From positions 1-25,681 of the forward strand of contig WLMD01000008.1 of NCBI GenBank assembly GCA_009700405.1: 25,681 nucleotides of DNA, written 5' to 3'. Each line of letters opens with the position of its first letter. Position 1 is the first letter of the stretch. Shown here piece by piece: positions 7,839-15,462 of this stretch. The notes under the pieces are model-generated. The model had not been told where the DNA came from and searched no databases. It saw only the letters and a program-made list of their open reading frames with translations. This DNA comes from Actinomycetota bacterium. Lineage in GTDB: Bacteria > Actinomycetota > Actinomycetes > Nanopelagicales > Nanopelagicaceae. Made by a program: the position numbers and the translations under genes.

Positions 7839-8453
7839 TTATGTGATCCTGTTGATAATGGCATCAATATTGGCGTAGGACTTTCTATGAATATCGAGAA
7901 TTCCAAAATCTTCCAAAGCTTGGGTATGCGCTGGCGTTATATATCCCTTGTGTCGATCAAAACCAAAATTGGGATGTATTACATGCAGCCCTCGCATAAT
8001 GCGATCCCGGGTCACCTTTGCGATAATTGATGCGGCGCTAATCGCGTGCACCACTTGGTCCCCTTTCCATACGCCCAACGCGGGAATTCCGATACCGGCG
8101 ATTGCATAGCCATCGGTTAAAACATAGCTAGGTATTACTTCTAGCCCTTGAACAGCTCGTCGCATCCCGTCTAAATTCGCAGCATGCACACCCCTGTGAT
8201 CAATTTCAGTTGGTGAAATTTCTATGATTGAAATTGCAAGAGCGTGATCAACTATCAGGTCGAATAGTTTTTCACGTTGATTTTCACTTAACTCTTTTGA
8301 ATCTCTCACTGGCGTTAGTTCTTCGGCAAAGGGATCTCTGAGAATTACCGCTGCCACTACAAGTGGACCAGCACATGCCCCGCGCCCTGCTTCATCAACT
8401 CCTGCGACTGGATAAATGCCTGATTCGCTAAGTATCCGCTCGATATTGTTCAT
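7839..8453 (-). CDS. rnhB: Ribonuclease HII
   Basis: Cleaves RNA in RNA-DNA hybrids and removes misincorporated ribonucleotides. The 204-residue protein has the type II signature AGVDEAGRGACAGPLVVAAV with acidic Asp20-Glu21. Asp114 lies in LTDGYAI and Asp150 ends SIIAKVTRD; together these fit the DEDD catalytic set. The ATG lies 11 bases after the lepB stop, with no Shine-Dalgarno visible in that gap, so translation probably depends on the ribosome finishing lepB. Confidence 0.96.
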   Translation of the reverse strand: MNNIERILSESGIYPVAGVDEAGRGACAGPLVVAAVILRDPFAEELTPVRDSKELSENQREKLFDLIVDHALAISIIEISPTEIDHRGVHAANLDGMRRAVQGLEVIPSYVLTDGYAIAGIGIPALGVWKGDQVVHAISAASIIAKVTRDRIMRGLHVIHPNFGFDRHKGYITPAHTQALEDFGILDIHRKSYANIDAIINRIT

Positions 8454-8464
8454 GCAAAAATCGG

Positions 8465-9124
8465 TTACTGCTTTTTAACTACATCTACCCGCGGCACAAT
8501 TTTGGCATCTCTCCAGGGCCAAATAACTGCTACTACTCGTCCGACTACAAGTTTGGTCGGCACCATTCCCTTATTGATATCTTCAGTGTGATAGCGCGAA
8601 TCCGCACTTGCAGCGCGATGATCACCCATCACCCATAGTTTTCCCGCGGGTACTTTGACATCAAAATTCATGTCACTGGGTACATCGCCTTTATAGATGT
8701 ATTTCTCATGAATTGGAATGCCATTGACCGTGATTAATTTATTATTGTCACAGCACACAACATGATCTCCAGCTACGCCAATGACGCGCTTGACCAAGTG
8801 CTGTTTAGCGGGATCTGGTATTACTCCTACTGCGATTAAACCTTCTCGGATTTTCTCAAGCACAAAAGGAGAATTACTTGGTGAGGGTTCTGATAACCAA
8901 CTGGCAGGATCATGGAAGACGACGATATCCCCGCGTTGAATTTTTCCGGAAATAAATGGGACTTTATTAACCGCTACTCGATCCTTAATTTGCAACGTTG
9001 TTTCCATAGAACCAGAAGGAATATAGAAAAACTGCACCAAGAAAGTCTTGATAACGAGCGAGACTAATAATGCAACAACGACGAGTAATGGAAACTCGCG
9101 AAGGACGGATCCTTTGCGCGGCAT
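8465..9124 (-). CDS. lepB: Signal peptidase I
   Basis: A membrane-bound serine protease that removes signal peptides from secreted proteins. One N-terminal transmembrane segment (about 12-32, LLVVVALLVSLVIKTFLVQFF) is followed by the catalytic Ser39 in IPSGSMETT and Lys112 in HLVKRVIGVAGD, then GDHRAASADSR. I chose the ATG at 9124 (219 residues), which begins just downstream of the rplS stop. A TTG at 9160 in the same frame would add 12 residues and overlap rplS by 26 bases; neither start has a good Shine-Dalgarno. The rplS-lepB-rnhB order is the common actinobacterial arrangement. Confidence 0.93.
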   Translation of the reverse strand: MPRKGSVLREFPLLVVVALLVSLVIKTFLVQFFYIPSGSMETTLQIKDRVAVNKVPFISGKIQRGDIVVFHDPASWLSEPSPSNSPFVLEKIREGLIAVGVIPDPAKQHLVKRVIGVAGDHVVCCDNNKLITVNGIPIHEKYIYKGDVPSDMNFDVKVPAGKLWVMGDHRAASADSRYHTEDINKGMVPTKLVVGRVVAVIWPWRDAKIVPRVDVVKKQ

Positions 9125-9134
9125 CGAGGTGAAG

Positions 9135-9587
9135 TTACGCCTGCTCGGCGGGCGCTTCAACTTCTACTGCAACAGCCTCTGCTACAACAGCTTCGACTAC
9201 AACAGGCTTAGGTTGCGTGGATGCGGCCTGTGCTTCTTCTTGTGCTCCGCGCTTTTCGCGAATCTTTGCTGCCTTACCGCGAAGGTCGCGAAGGTAATAC
9301 AGCTTGGCACGACGAACATCGCCCTTGCGGACAACTTCATATTTTTCAATGACAGGTGTGTGTACTGGGAATGTGCGCTCTACTCCAACGCCGTAAGAAA
9401 CTTTACGGATTGTGAAGGTCTCGCGAACTCCATCGCCTTGGCGACGAATAACAATTCCTTGGAAAACCTGAAGACGGCTCTTGCTGCCTTCGATAACTCG
9501 AACGTGAACCTTGAGTTCATCGCCTGCACGGAAGGTTGGAATATCCGAGCGAAGTGATGCAGCATCTACGGCGTCAAGCACGTTCAT
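9135..9587 (-). CDS. rplS: 50S ribosomal protein L19 with an Ala/Val/Glu tail
   Basis: A large-subunit ribosomal protein at the interface with the 30S subunit. The core (to about residue 115) is a clear L19: FRAGDELKVHVRVIEG, QVFQGIVIRRQGDGVRETFT, GVGVERTFPVHTP and RRAKLYYLRDLRGKAAKI. A low-complexity C-terminal extension of about 35 residues, rich in Ala, Val, Glu and Gln, follows; it is not part of the minimal L19. GAGGA lies six bases before the ATG. The usual rpsP-rimM-trmD partners are not next to it; inositol monophosphatase precedes it 102 bases upstream. Confidence 0.97.
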   Translation of the reverse strand: MNVLDAVDAASLRSDIPTFRAGDELKVHVRVIEGSKSRLQVFQGIVIRRQGDGVRETFTIRKVSYGVGVERTFPVHTPVIEKYEVVRKGDVRRAKLYYLRDLRGKAAKIREKRGAQEEAQAASTQPKPVVVEAVVAEAVAVEVEAPAEQA

Positions 9588-9612
9588 TGTGAGTCCTCAT
9601 TCTGATCGCTTA

Positions 9613-9632
9613 GACATACATGGTGATATGTC
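9613..9632 (-). promoter_or_regulatory. Hairpin in the rplS leader
   Basis: GACATA and TATGTC (9613-9618 and 9627-9632) form a perfect 6-bp stem with an 8-base loop, about 25 bases before the rplS start. It lacks a T-run, so it is not an intrinsic terminator. It could be a protein-binding leader element or an operator. The rest of the 102-base gap (9588-9689) shows the GAGGA site and no recognisable promoter. Confidence 0.3.
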
Positions 9633-9689
9633 CAAATATTTATTGTCTGCCCTGCGCTAGGAATAACCAGGACCCTCTACTACAGGCGC

Positions 9690-10463
9690 CTATCTTGCCA
9701 TAGGGGCTACCGCGTGCGCTAATTGAGGATGAAGGGCAGGTCCGGCACAGATGGTGAGGTCGCCCTCGGTTACGCTCACAATCGCCCCAGCTTCTTGGGC
9801 AATCAAGGCTCCAGCCGCGCTATCCCACTCTTTGAGTCCTATTTCAAAGTAGCCATCAAATGCCCCCATTGCCACATAACACAGGTCCACCGCCGCCGAT
9901 CCCATTCTTCGCAAGTCGCGAATCTGAGGAAGTAAAGCGGCAGCGATTCGGCCCTGCTCTACGCGAGCGCGAACATCGTAGGCAAATCCCGTACCGATGA
10001 GAGCTCTATCCAATGAAATGGGGTCATTGCAGGAAATTGGCGATTCGTTAAACCAGGCACCTTTGCCGCGCATTGCCGTCCACGTGGAATTCACGGTTGG
10101 CGCATGAACAACTCCTACAAGTCGTCCTTGCTCATCCTTGGCTCCAATACTTATATTCCATCCCGGAAGGCCGTAGAGATAGTTCACCGTTCCATCAACT
10201 GGGTCGATAACCCATGTGATTCCAGAGCGAGATGGGCGCGAGGCGCCTTCCTCGCCGATAATTCCATCATCAGGTCGAGCTGCAAGCAAGGCCGAGACAA
10301 TAAGTTTCTCGCTAGCGAGATCCATCTGCGTAGCAATATCAATTGCGGTGGATTTGGAGGAAATATCAAAAGTTGCCGGTCGATCCATCAATAACACGCC
10401 TGCTTCACGAGCTACTCGAAGGGCTAGGGCTAATAACTCTGTATCTACGACGTCTGAAGGCAT
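9690..10463 (-). CDS. Inositol monophosphatase family protein
   Basis: A Mg2+-dependent phosphatase of the IMPase/SuhB superfamily (257 residues, typical). The metal site is complete: Glu71 in IGEEGAS, Asp87 and Asp90 in WVIDPVDGT (84-92), and Asp214 in EWDSAAG. Substrates in the family include myo-inositol 1-phosphate, 3'-phosphoadenosine 5'-phosphate, and histidinol phosphate; the sequence alone does not pick one. Inositol phosphate is plausible in an actinobacterium that makes inositol lipids. The ATG at 10463 is placed by a TAGAGT -10 box ending seven bases upstream (leaderless). It diverges from the MFS gene with only 33 bases between the two start codons. Confidence 0.93.
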   Translation of the reverse strand: MPSDVVDTELLALALRVAREAGVLLMDRPATFDISSKSTAIDIATQMDLASEKLIVSALLAARPDDGIIGEEGASRPSRSGITWVIDPVDGTVNYLYGLPGWNISIGAKDEQGRLVGVVHAPTVNSTWTAMRGKGAWFNESPISCNDPISLDRALIGTGFAYDVRARVEQGRIAAALLPQIRDLRRMGSAAVDLCYVAMGAFDGYFEIGLKEWDSAAGALIAQEAGAIVSVTEGDLTICAGPALHPQLAHAVAPMAR

Positions 10464-10469
10464 GAGGTC

Positions 10470-10475
10470 ACTCTA
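10470..10475 (-). promoter_or_regulatory. -10 element of the leaderless inositol monophosphatase promoter
   Basis: TAGAGT on the minus strand; its last T (10470) is seven bases from the start codon at 10463, placing the transcript start on the ATG. It lies back to back with the MFS -10 box, nine bases away. Confidence 0.45.
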
Positions 10476-10483
10476 GTCGGCAA

Positions 10484-10489
10484 TAGGCT
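10484..10489 (+). promoter_or_regulatory. -10 element of the leaderless MFS-sepH promoter
   Basis: TAGGCT ends eight bases before the ATG at 10497, and no Shine-Dalgarno sequence is visible. The upstream -35 would fall at the start of the divergent phosphatase gene. Confidence 0.4.
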
Positions 10490-10496
10490 CACCTAC

Positions 10497-11696
10497 ATGT
10501 TCACGCCATATCGTCGCCTCTTTAGCACCCCTGGCGGTTTACGTTTTTCGCTGGCCGGCTTCATTGGACGTATGTCGATATCCATGGATTCGTTAGCACT
10601 GGTTTTCATCGTTGTGCATGCCACACATTCCTACACATTGGCTGGCGCGCTCGCGGCTGTTGCCTCGACAGTAATGGCGCTGGCACTTCCTTTTTGGGGA
10701 CGAGTATCTGATCGAATCGGTCAACAAAAAACTCTCATTGTTGCAATTCCTTTGCGCGTCATTTTCATTTCGGTTTTCATCGCACTAGTGACTTTGCATG
10801 CACCCACGTGGACATGGTTTCTTTCCATCATTGTTGCAGAATCTACCGTAATGAATTTGGGCGGATTTGTCAGACGTCGTTGGCTCTTTGCCCTTGGAGA
10901 TGACCGAGAACTGATAAATACCGCGTATTCCTACGAAGGTTTGATGGATGAGTTTGTATTTCTTTTCGGGCCAGTAATCGCAACAGCTTGCGCTGCATCT
11001 ATCGCACCAGCTGCAGGACTTATTGTTGGATTAGTCTTTATGGCAGTTGGCTCCACACTCTTTGCGCTGCAAACAAAAACAGAGCCTCCGCCACACCCTC
11101 GCGATGACACCGAGCCTCATCAACCTGTTATGCGCAACACTTCTGTCCAAGCCGTTGTACTCACCACTTTTTTTATCGGTGGGTTCTTTAACGTCGTAGT
11201 GCTTGTTGTTGTTGCATTTGCTCAAGAACACCATGCCATGTCGAAAACTGGATGGTTACTTGCAATATGGTCAGTTGGAAGCGCCATCGCAGCAACAGTC
11301 AATGGGGCAATAAAGTGGAAAATGAATCACGCTAAGAGATACTGGATGTTCTTGTTCGGCCTAGTGGTGTTATCAATCCCATTCTTATTTGTACACTCTC
11401 TGACTTTCTTAACAATTGCGCTCTTTTGCAATGGATTAGTAATCGCTCCGTTAATTGTTTCTGCCTATGCCGTTGCAGAGGCTGCCGTACCACCATCGCA
11501 AATAACGGAAACTCTTTCTTGGGTTGTTGCAGGAATGCCATTGGGTGGAGCAGTCTCAAGTGCAGTTGGGGGCTGGGTTATTGATAATTACGGGGCAGAA
11601 AGAGGGTTTTGGGTTCCACTGGCCTGTCTTATCGGCGCCATCGTTATGTCACTTCCCTACTTTCGTACCTGGAATAGATTACGCTCATCACTGTGA
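10497..11696 (+). CDS. Major facilitator superfamily transporter
   Basis: A 399-residue inner-membrane protein with about twelve hydrophobic segments. The MFS loop 2-3 motif is recognisable as PFWGRVSDRIGQQKTL (residues 63-78). Two six-helix halves are separated by a hydrophilic loop rich in Pro, His and acidic residues (about 197-215). No substrate can be inferred. The stop overlaps the GTG start of sepH (GTGA at 11693-11696), so sepH translation is coupled to it. A promoter for both appears to lie just before this ATG. Confidence 0.9.
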   Translation: MFTPYRRLFSTPGGLRFSLAGFIGRMSISMDSLALVFIVVHATHSYTLAGALAAVASTVMALALPFWGRVSDRIGQQKTLIVAIPLRVIFISVFIALVTLHAPTWTWFLSIIVAESTVMNLGGFVRRRWLFALGDDRELINTAYSYEGLMDEFVFLFGPVIATACAASIAPAAGLIVGLVFMAVGSTLFALQTKTEPPPHPRDDTEPHQPVMRNTSVQAVVLTTFFIGGFFNVVVLVVVAFAQEHHAMSKTGWLLAIWSVGSAIAATVNGAIKWKMNHAKRYWMFLFGLVVLSIPFLFVHSLTFLTIALFCNGLVIAPLIVSAYAVAEAAVPPSQITETLSWVVAGMPLGGAVSSAVGGWVIDNYGAERGFWVPLACLIGAIVMSLPYFRTWNRLRSSL

Positions 11697-12484
11697 CCGA
11701 ACTACGACTTACAGGCAAGAGCGAAGATGGAACACATCTGACGCTTACTGACGCCGAAGACACTCAATACACCGTACGTATTAGCGACACTCTCCGAGCA
11801 ACAGTTAATCAACCGCGTCTTTCTGCTGTTCGGGCAGATGAAGGCGAAACAATTTCCGTTCGAGAAATTCAAGCGCGATTGCGTATGGGCGAACCAGCCG
11901 AGTCCATCGCACGTAGCGCTCAATGCCCCATCGATAAAATTGACCGCTTTGCCGGTCCAATAGTCCAAGAGCGCGCTTACATCATTGCTCTGGCTCAAAA
12001 TGCCATCGTTCGCAAAGAAAGCGGACGCGATCCCGTCAACTTTCTAGCGGTAATTGCCTCGCGTCTGGCTCCAAGTCATGTTGATGTGAGCTCTCTTGAG
12101 TGGACAACGTGGAGATTGGAAGATGCAAGTTGGATTATTCGCTTGGAATATCCCAATCGTGAAGGCTTTGGCAGTGCCGACTGGAGTTTCGATCTTGCAC
12201 GCAAATCTTTGAGCTCACTCGATGATGGAGCACATTGGATGATGGGCGAGGAAACGCCACCAGTGCGTACGCCCATTGAGCGCGGCATGATTTATGGAAA
12301 TCATCCAACGGGAAGTCGTACCCCTGAATCAACTATCGGACGCGAAGGCCCACGTCTAGTTTCGATCCGCGAGACTCCGGATGAAGAATCTTCAAAAGAT
12401 GGCGTAACTGCGCGAGCTAAAGTTCCAAGCTGGGACGAAATTATGTTTGGTGGAACAAAGAAAACTGACGAGGATTCAGAATAA
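11693..12484 (+). CDS. sepH: Septation protein SepH (DUF3071)
   Basis: SepH binds FtsZ and promotes its assembly at division sites in actinobacteria. The 263-residue protein has the DUF3071 N-terminal domain (MTELRLTGKSEDGTHLTLTD onward) with the helix-turn-helix-like ISVREIQARLRMGEPAESIA (54-73), then CPIDKIDRFAGPIVQERAY. The C-terminal conserved motif VPSWDEIMFG (244-253) sits just before the end. The middle (about 180-243) is low in hydrophobic residues and looks like the flexible linker. The start is GTG at 11693, coupled to the MFS stop. The stop codon (12482-12484) directly abuts the stop of the convergent phosphodiesterase, with no terminator between. Confidence 0.94.
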   Translation: MTELRLTGKSEDGTHLTLTDAEDTQYTVRISDTLRATVNQPRLSAVRADEGETISVREIQARLRMGEPAESIARSAQCPIDKIDRFAGPIVQERAYIIALAQNAIVRKESGRDPVNFLAVIASRLAPSHVDVSSLEWTTWRLEDASWIIRLEYPNREGFGSADWSFDLARKSLSSLDDGAHWMMGEETPPVRTPIERGMIYGNHPTGSRTPESTIGREGPRLVSIRETPDEESSKDGVTARAKVPSWDEIMFGGTKKTDEDSE

Positions 12485-13585
12485 CTACGTTGTTTCGAGC
12501 ACGGCAAGTGGAATCAATCTCTCAGCATCTGTCATGGCACCGTGATGGCCAACCATCGCTGACTCCATCACTTCACGCTCTGGGTCAATGAAGATAACTC
12601 CATCGTTGGCTATCGCAATTATGTCACCCATTCGCTCTTGAGCATCTAGAGAAACGTTCTCGCCAAATAACCCGTCTGCTATCGCTTGCGCTTGTGTGAA
12701 GACTCGTGCCCGTGATCCCAAGAACCTGCTCCATATTTCTGCAACATTTTCTGGCTCCGACAGGTTTGCTTCATCGAGATAAATATGACGCGCACGGGGC
12801 TCCCCCGCGAGTAGAGAGACGCCTTGCATCAATGGATTATCCAATCCCAAGACAATCTTTTCCTTAACATTGATCATTCCGTGATCCGCGGTCAACCAAA
12901 AACGTGTGCCTTGCGGAATTTGCGAAATAATCATGTGTGCAACATGGTCAACATACTTCAGTGCCGCCAGCCATTTCTCGGACCCAACTCCGTCGCTATG
13001 GCCAGCAACATCGAGATCATTTACATAAACGTAAGCGAATGCTGGCGCAGTTTTTAGCGCTACCTTCGTTTGTGCAACTAAATCGGCGACAACATTTGCT
13101 CCGCGGTACTGTGCACCACGAAAGGTAGCTCGCGTAAATCCCGTATTCTCATAACGTTTTGCAGCAACATGGGAGACGGAAATATCTTGTTGCGCCGCCC
13201 TTTCGAATAAGGTCGGAACTGGTTGCCATGAAATTGGGTCAACTCGTTCATCCCATTTAATTGAATTAAGAATTCGCCCACCACTCCTTGGAACACGAAC
13301 GGTATATCCCAACATTCCATGTATGCCAGGGAGAACTCCGGTTGAAAGGCAGGTCAGACTTGTGGCGGTGGTAGACGGGAAAGGAGAATCAATAGGGGCG
13401 AAATGACGCATACTCGAAAGCGTTGGTGCAAGGTCTGCGTATTGCGCAAGGACATCAGCACCGAATCCATCGATGAGAAAAAGGCACTCTCTACCTGCCG
13501 GACTGGGCCCGCACCCAATTCGATCTTCTACATCATCTAAACCTAGACTCGAAAAAATAGATGAGGCGACGTCCGCTAAATGCAC
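12485..13585 (-). CDS. Alkaline-phosphatase-superfamily phosphodiesterase (nucleotide pyrophosphatase type)
   Basis: A 366-residue NPP-like metalloenzyme that should cleave phosphodiester or pyrophosphate bonds. The metal ligand Asp39 is in FLIDGFGADV, the nucleophile Thr is in FPSTTATSLTCLSTG (Thr72 or Thr73), and further ligands are in LDVAGHSDGVG, LTADHGM and VGHHGAM. It has no signal peptide, so the enzyme seems cytoplasmic. The start is GTG at 13585, supported by an extended -10 (TGC-AATGAT) ending seven bases upstream. A homologue next to sepH is, to my knowledge, common in actinobacteria, hinting at a shared but unknown context. Confidence 0.88.
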   Translation of the reverse strand: MHLADVASSIFSSLGLDDVEDRIGCGPSPAGRECLFLIDGFGADVLAQYADLAPTLSSMRHFAPIDSPFPSTTATSLTCLSTGVLPGIHGMLGYTVRVPRSGGRILNSIKWDERVDPISWQPVPTLFERAAQQDISVSHVAAKRYENTGFTRATFRGAQYRGANVVADLVAQTKVALKTAPAFAYVYVNDLDVAGHSDGVGSEKWLAALKYVDHVAHMIISQIPQGTRFWLTADHGMINVKEKIVLGLDNPLMQGVSLLAGEPRARHIYLDEANLSEPENVAEIWSRFLGSRARVFTQAQAIADGLFGENVSLDAQERMGDIIAIANDGVIFIDPEREVMESAMVGHHGAMTDAERLIPLAVLETT

Positions 13586-13591
13586 CGTGTA

Positions 13592-13600
13592 ATCATTGCA
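13592..13600 (-). promoter_or_regulatory. Extended -10 of the phosphodiesterase gene (leaderless GTG)
   Basis: TGC followed by AATGAT on the minus strand, last T at 13592, seven bases before the GTG at 13585. With no room for a Shine-Dalgarno, a leaderless message is the simplest reading. Confidence 0.4.
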
Positions 13601-13610
13601 TCAAATCCAC

Positions 13611-13616
13611 TATCGT
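13611..13616 (+). promoter_or_regulatory. -10 element of the leaderless psuG promoter
   Basis: TATCGT ends exactly seven bases before the ATG at 13623. It decides the start: the in-frame TTG at 13596 lies upstream of this box and would be outside the transcript. A GGAG at 13617-13620 is only two bases from the ATG, too close to act as a Shine-Dalgarno site. Confidence 0.5.
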
Positions 13617-13622
13617 GGAGCC

Positions 13623-14537
13623 ATGAATGGAAATATTTCTTCCCTTACTTTTTCCGATGAAGTACGTCTTGCTCTTGCAGAAAAGCGACCAGTTGTCGCC
13701 CTTGAATCAACCATTATCAGCCATGGCTTACCTAGGCCGCAGAATCTGCATGTGGCACAAGAAGTTGAAGAGATCGTCCGCCAGCATGGCGCAACGCCGG
13801 CAACCATCGCCATACTTGATGGCCAAATCCATATCGGTTTATCCCAATCACAGCTCGTCGCAATTGCCACTCGTGACGATATTGCTAAGGCTTCCAGCCG
13901 GGACCTTTCCATTGTCGTAGCCCAAGGCAAAAGTGCCGCTACCACCGTTGCTGCAACTGCTCATCTCGCTGTCCTCGCGGGAATAACTGTTTTTGCAACT
14001 GGTGGATTAGGCGGCGTCCATCGTGGAGCGCACGATTCATTTGATGAATCGGCAGACCTGACCGCCTTGTCTCACTTAGGAATAACCCTGGTCTGTGCTG
14101 GAGTGAAATCTATCTTGGATATACCTGCGACTCTCGAAAGACTTGAAACCTTAGCCATTCCAATTATTGGCTACAGAACTCTTAATTTTCCTGGTTTCTA
14201 TTTAACGGATTCGGGTTTCACTCTTGAATACAGCGCTGATAGCGCTGAAGAAATAGCGAAGATAATACGGGCACGAGAAATCGTCGGTACGCGTGATTGT
14301 GCATTGATCGTTGCAAATCCCGTGGTTAAAGAGATGGATCGAGCACGACATGATGCAATTCTCGCCAGTGGATTGGCCAAGGCAACGGCGCACGGAGTCA
14401 CCGGCAAGGCAGTTACTCCCTTTCTCCTAGAGCATTTCCATGAAGCAAGCGATGGTGAATCACTCGCGGTAAATATTGAAATTATCAAATCAAATTCAGC
14501 TCTTGCAGCTGACATCGCAGTTGCAAGCAATCTATAA
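13623..14537 (+). CDS. psuG: Pseudouridine-5'-phosphate glycosidase
   Basis: Cleaves the C-C glycosidic bond of pseudouridine 5'-phosphate to uracil and ribose 5-phosphate. From the ATG at 13623 the protein is 304 residues, normal for the family. The signature VVALESTIISHGLPRPQNL gives the catalytic Glu28, and the substrate Lys89 is in DIAKASSRDL. The conserved FATGGLGGVHRGA and CAGVKSILDIPATLE also match. It is followed after five bases by a PfkB kinase, the usual psuG-psuK pair. A TTG nine codons upstream was rejected because the predicted transcript begins at the ATG. Confidence 0.96.
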   Translation: MNGNISSLTFSDEVRLALAEKRPVVALESTIISHGLPRPQNLHVAQEVEEIVRQHGATPATIAILDGQIHIGLSQSQLVAIATRDDIAKASSRDLSIVVAQGKSAATTVAATAHLAVLAGITVFATGGLGGVHRGAHDSFDESADLTALSHLGITLVCAGVKSILDIPATLERLETLAIPIIGYRTLNFPGFYLTDSGFTLEYSADSAEEIAKIIRAREIVGTRDCALIVANPVVKEMDRARHDAILASGLAKATAHGVTGKAVTPFLLEHFHEASDGESLAVNIEIIKSNSALAADIAVASNL

Positions 14538-14542
14538 AAATC

Positions 14543-15436
14543 ATGCTGAAAGTTCTATGTATAGGCGATGTCATGCTCGATGTGATTGCACTCGTTCCTG
14601 CAGCAATTACTTATGGAAGTGATAATCCTTCTCAAGTCTCCACTCATAGCGGCGGCGCCGCAGGAAATGTTGCTTCGTGGGTTAAAGCCTCTGGTGTTGA
14701 TTCACATGTTGTAGCAAGAGTTGGAAATGATGCCGCAGGAATTGCAGTCCTTGCTGATCTAGATCATTTGGGAGTGACGCACTCGAGTGAAGTTATTGAC
14801 GGAGTCCGAACGGGCGTGGTGGTGATCCTGGTTGACCCCAGTGGCGAGCGCACCATGTTTCCAGAAACCGCTGCAAACGCTGGCTTGTCTGTGAGAGACC
14901 TTCCAGCCCTCGATGGATTTGGAGCTGTATACCTCTCTGGATACGCCCTTTTGAATCTGCGCTCTCGGCCAGGGGTTCTTGAGATGATCTCCGAAATTGC
15001 CAGAAGGAATATTCCAATATTTTTTGATCCCACAACTATTGGGGGGATGAACCAGGCCTCTATTGAGGAAGTCCGCGGATGGTTACCCATGATGGATACG
15101 TTGATTATGAATGAAGAAGAAGCGCTCTTTCTTGCCGGAAATGAGAATGTAGAAGAAGCGTTGGACCTCCTTCTTGCCTACTCTCCCACTGTCGTGATTA
15201 AACGGGGATCATTAGGAGCTATCGGAAAATCTCGAAACTCACATTCGCTTTCTCTGCCTGCAATTTCTGCCAAACTCGTAGATTCAACGGGGGCAGGAGA
15301 CTCCTTCGCAGGAGGGTACATCGCACAATGGCTCCGAGATCGTGATCTCAACAAGTGCATGAGCGCCGGGATACGGGTAGCTGCCACATGTGTTGCAATC
15401 GTTGGGGCTAGGCCGCACGTCACTACCGTGATTTAA
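14543..15436 (+). CDS. psuK: PfkB-family carbohydrate kinase, probable pseudouridine kinase
   Basis: Probably phosphorylates pseudouridine to supply PsuG. The 297-residue ribokinase-fold protein begins LKVLCIGDVMLDVIA, has the substrate loop SGGAAGNVASW (36-46), and the ATP/anion-hole motif DSTGAGDSFAGGY (247-259) with catalytic Asp253. Specificity is inferred from its position: five bases after psuG, same strand, no room for a promoter. On sequence alone it could be any PfkB sugar or nucleoside kinase. Ordinary coding composition, no sign of damage. Confidence 0.88.
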   Translation: MLKVLCIGDVMLDVIALVPAAITYGSDNPSQVSTHSGGAAGNVASWVKASGVDSHVVARVGNDAAGIAVLADLDHLGVTHSSEVIDGVRTGVVVILVDPSGERTMFPETAANAGLSVRDLPALDGFGAVYLSGYALLNLRSRPGVLEMISEIARRNIPIFFDPTTIGGMNQASIEEVRGWLPMMDTLIMNEEEALFLAGNENVEEALDLLLAYSPTVVIKRGSLGAIGKSRNSHSLSLPAISAKLVDSTGAGDSFAGGYIAQWLRDRDLNKCMSAGIRVAATCVAIVGARPHVTTVI

Positions 15437-15449
15437 GGACTCCTCTTGG

Positions 15450-15455
15450 CATAAT
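15450..15455 (+). promoter_or_regulatory. Extended -10 of the topoisomerase IV A gene
   Basis: CATAAT preceded by TGG (an extended -10, TGN) at 15447-15455, ending eight bases before the ATG at 15463. The box lies in the 26-base gap after psuK, so the topoisomerase gene has its own leaderless promoter. Confidence 0.5.
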
Positions 15456-15462
15456 CACCGCC

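Noticed and set aside
9125..9160. TTG start of lepB overlapping rplS
   Set aside because: A basic extension is possible, but TTG with no clear ribosome site is less likely than the ATG at 9124. Left open in the entry.
13596..13622. TTG start nine codons upstream for psuG
   Set aside because: It lies before the TATCGT -10 box, and family similarity begins after the ATG at 13623.
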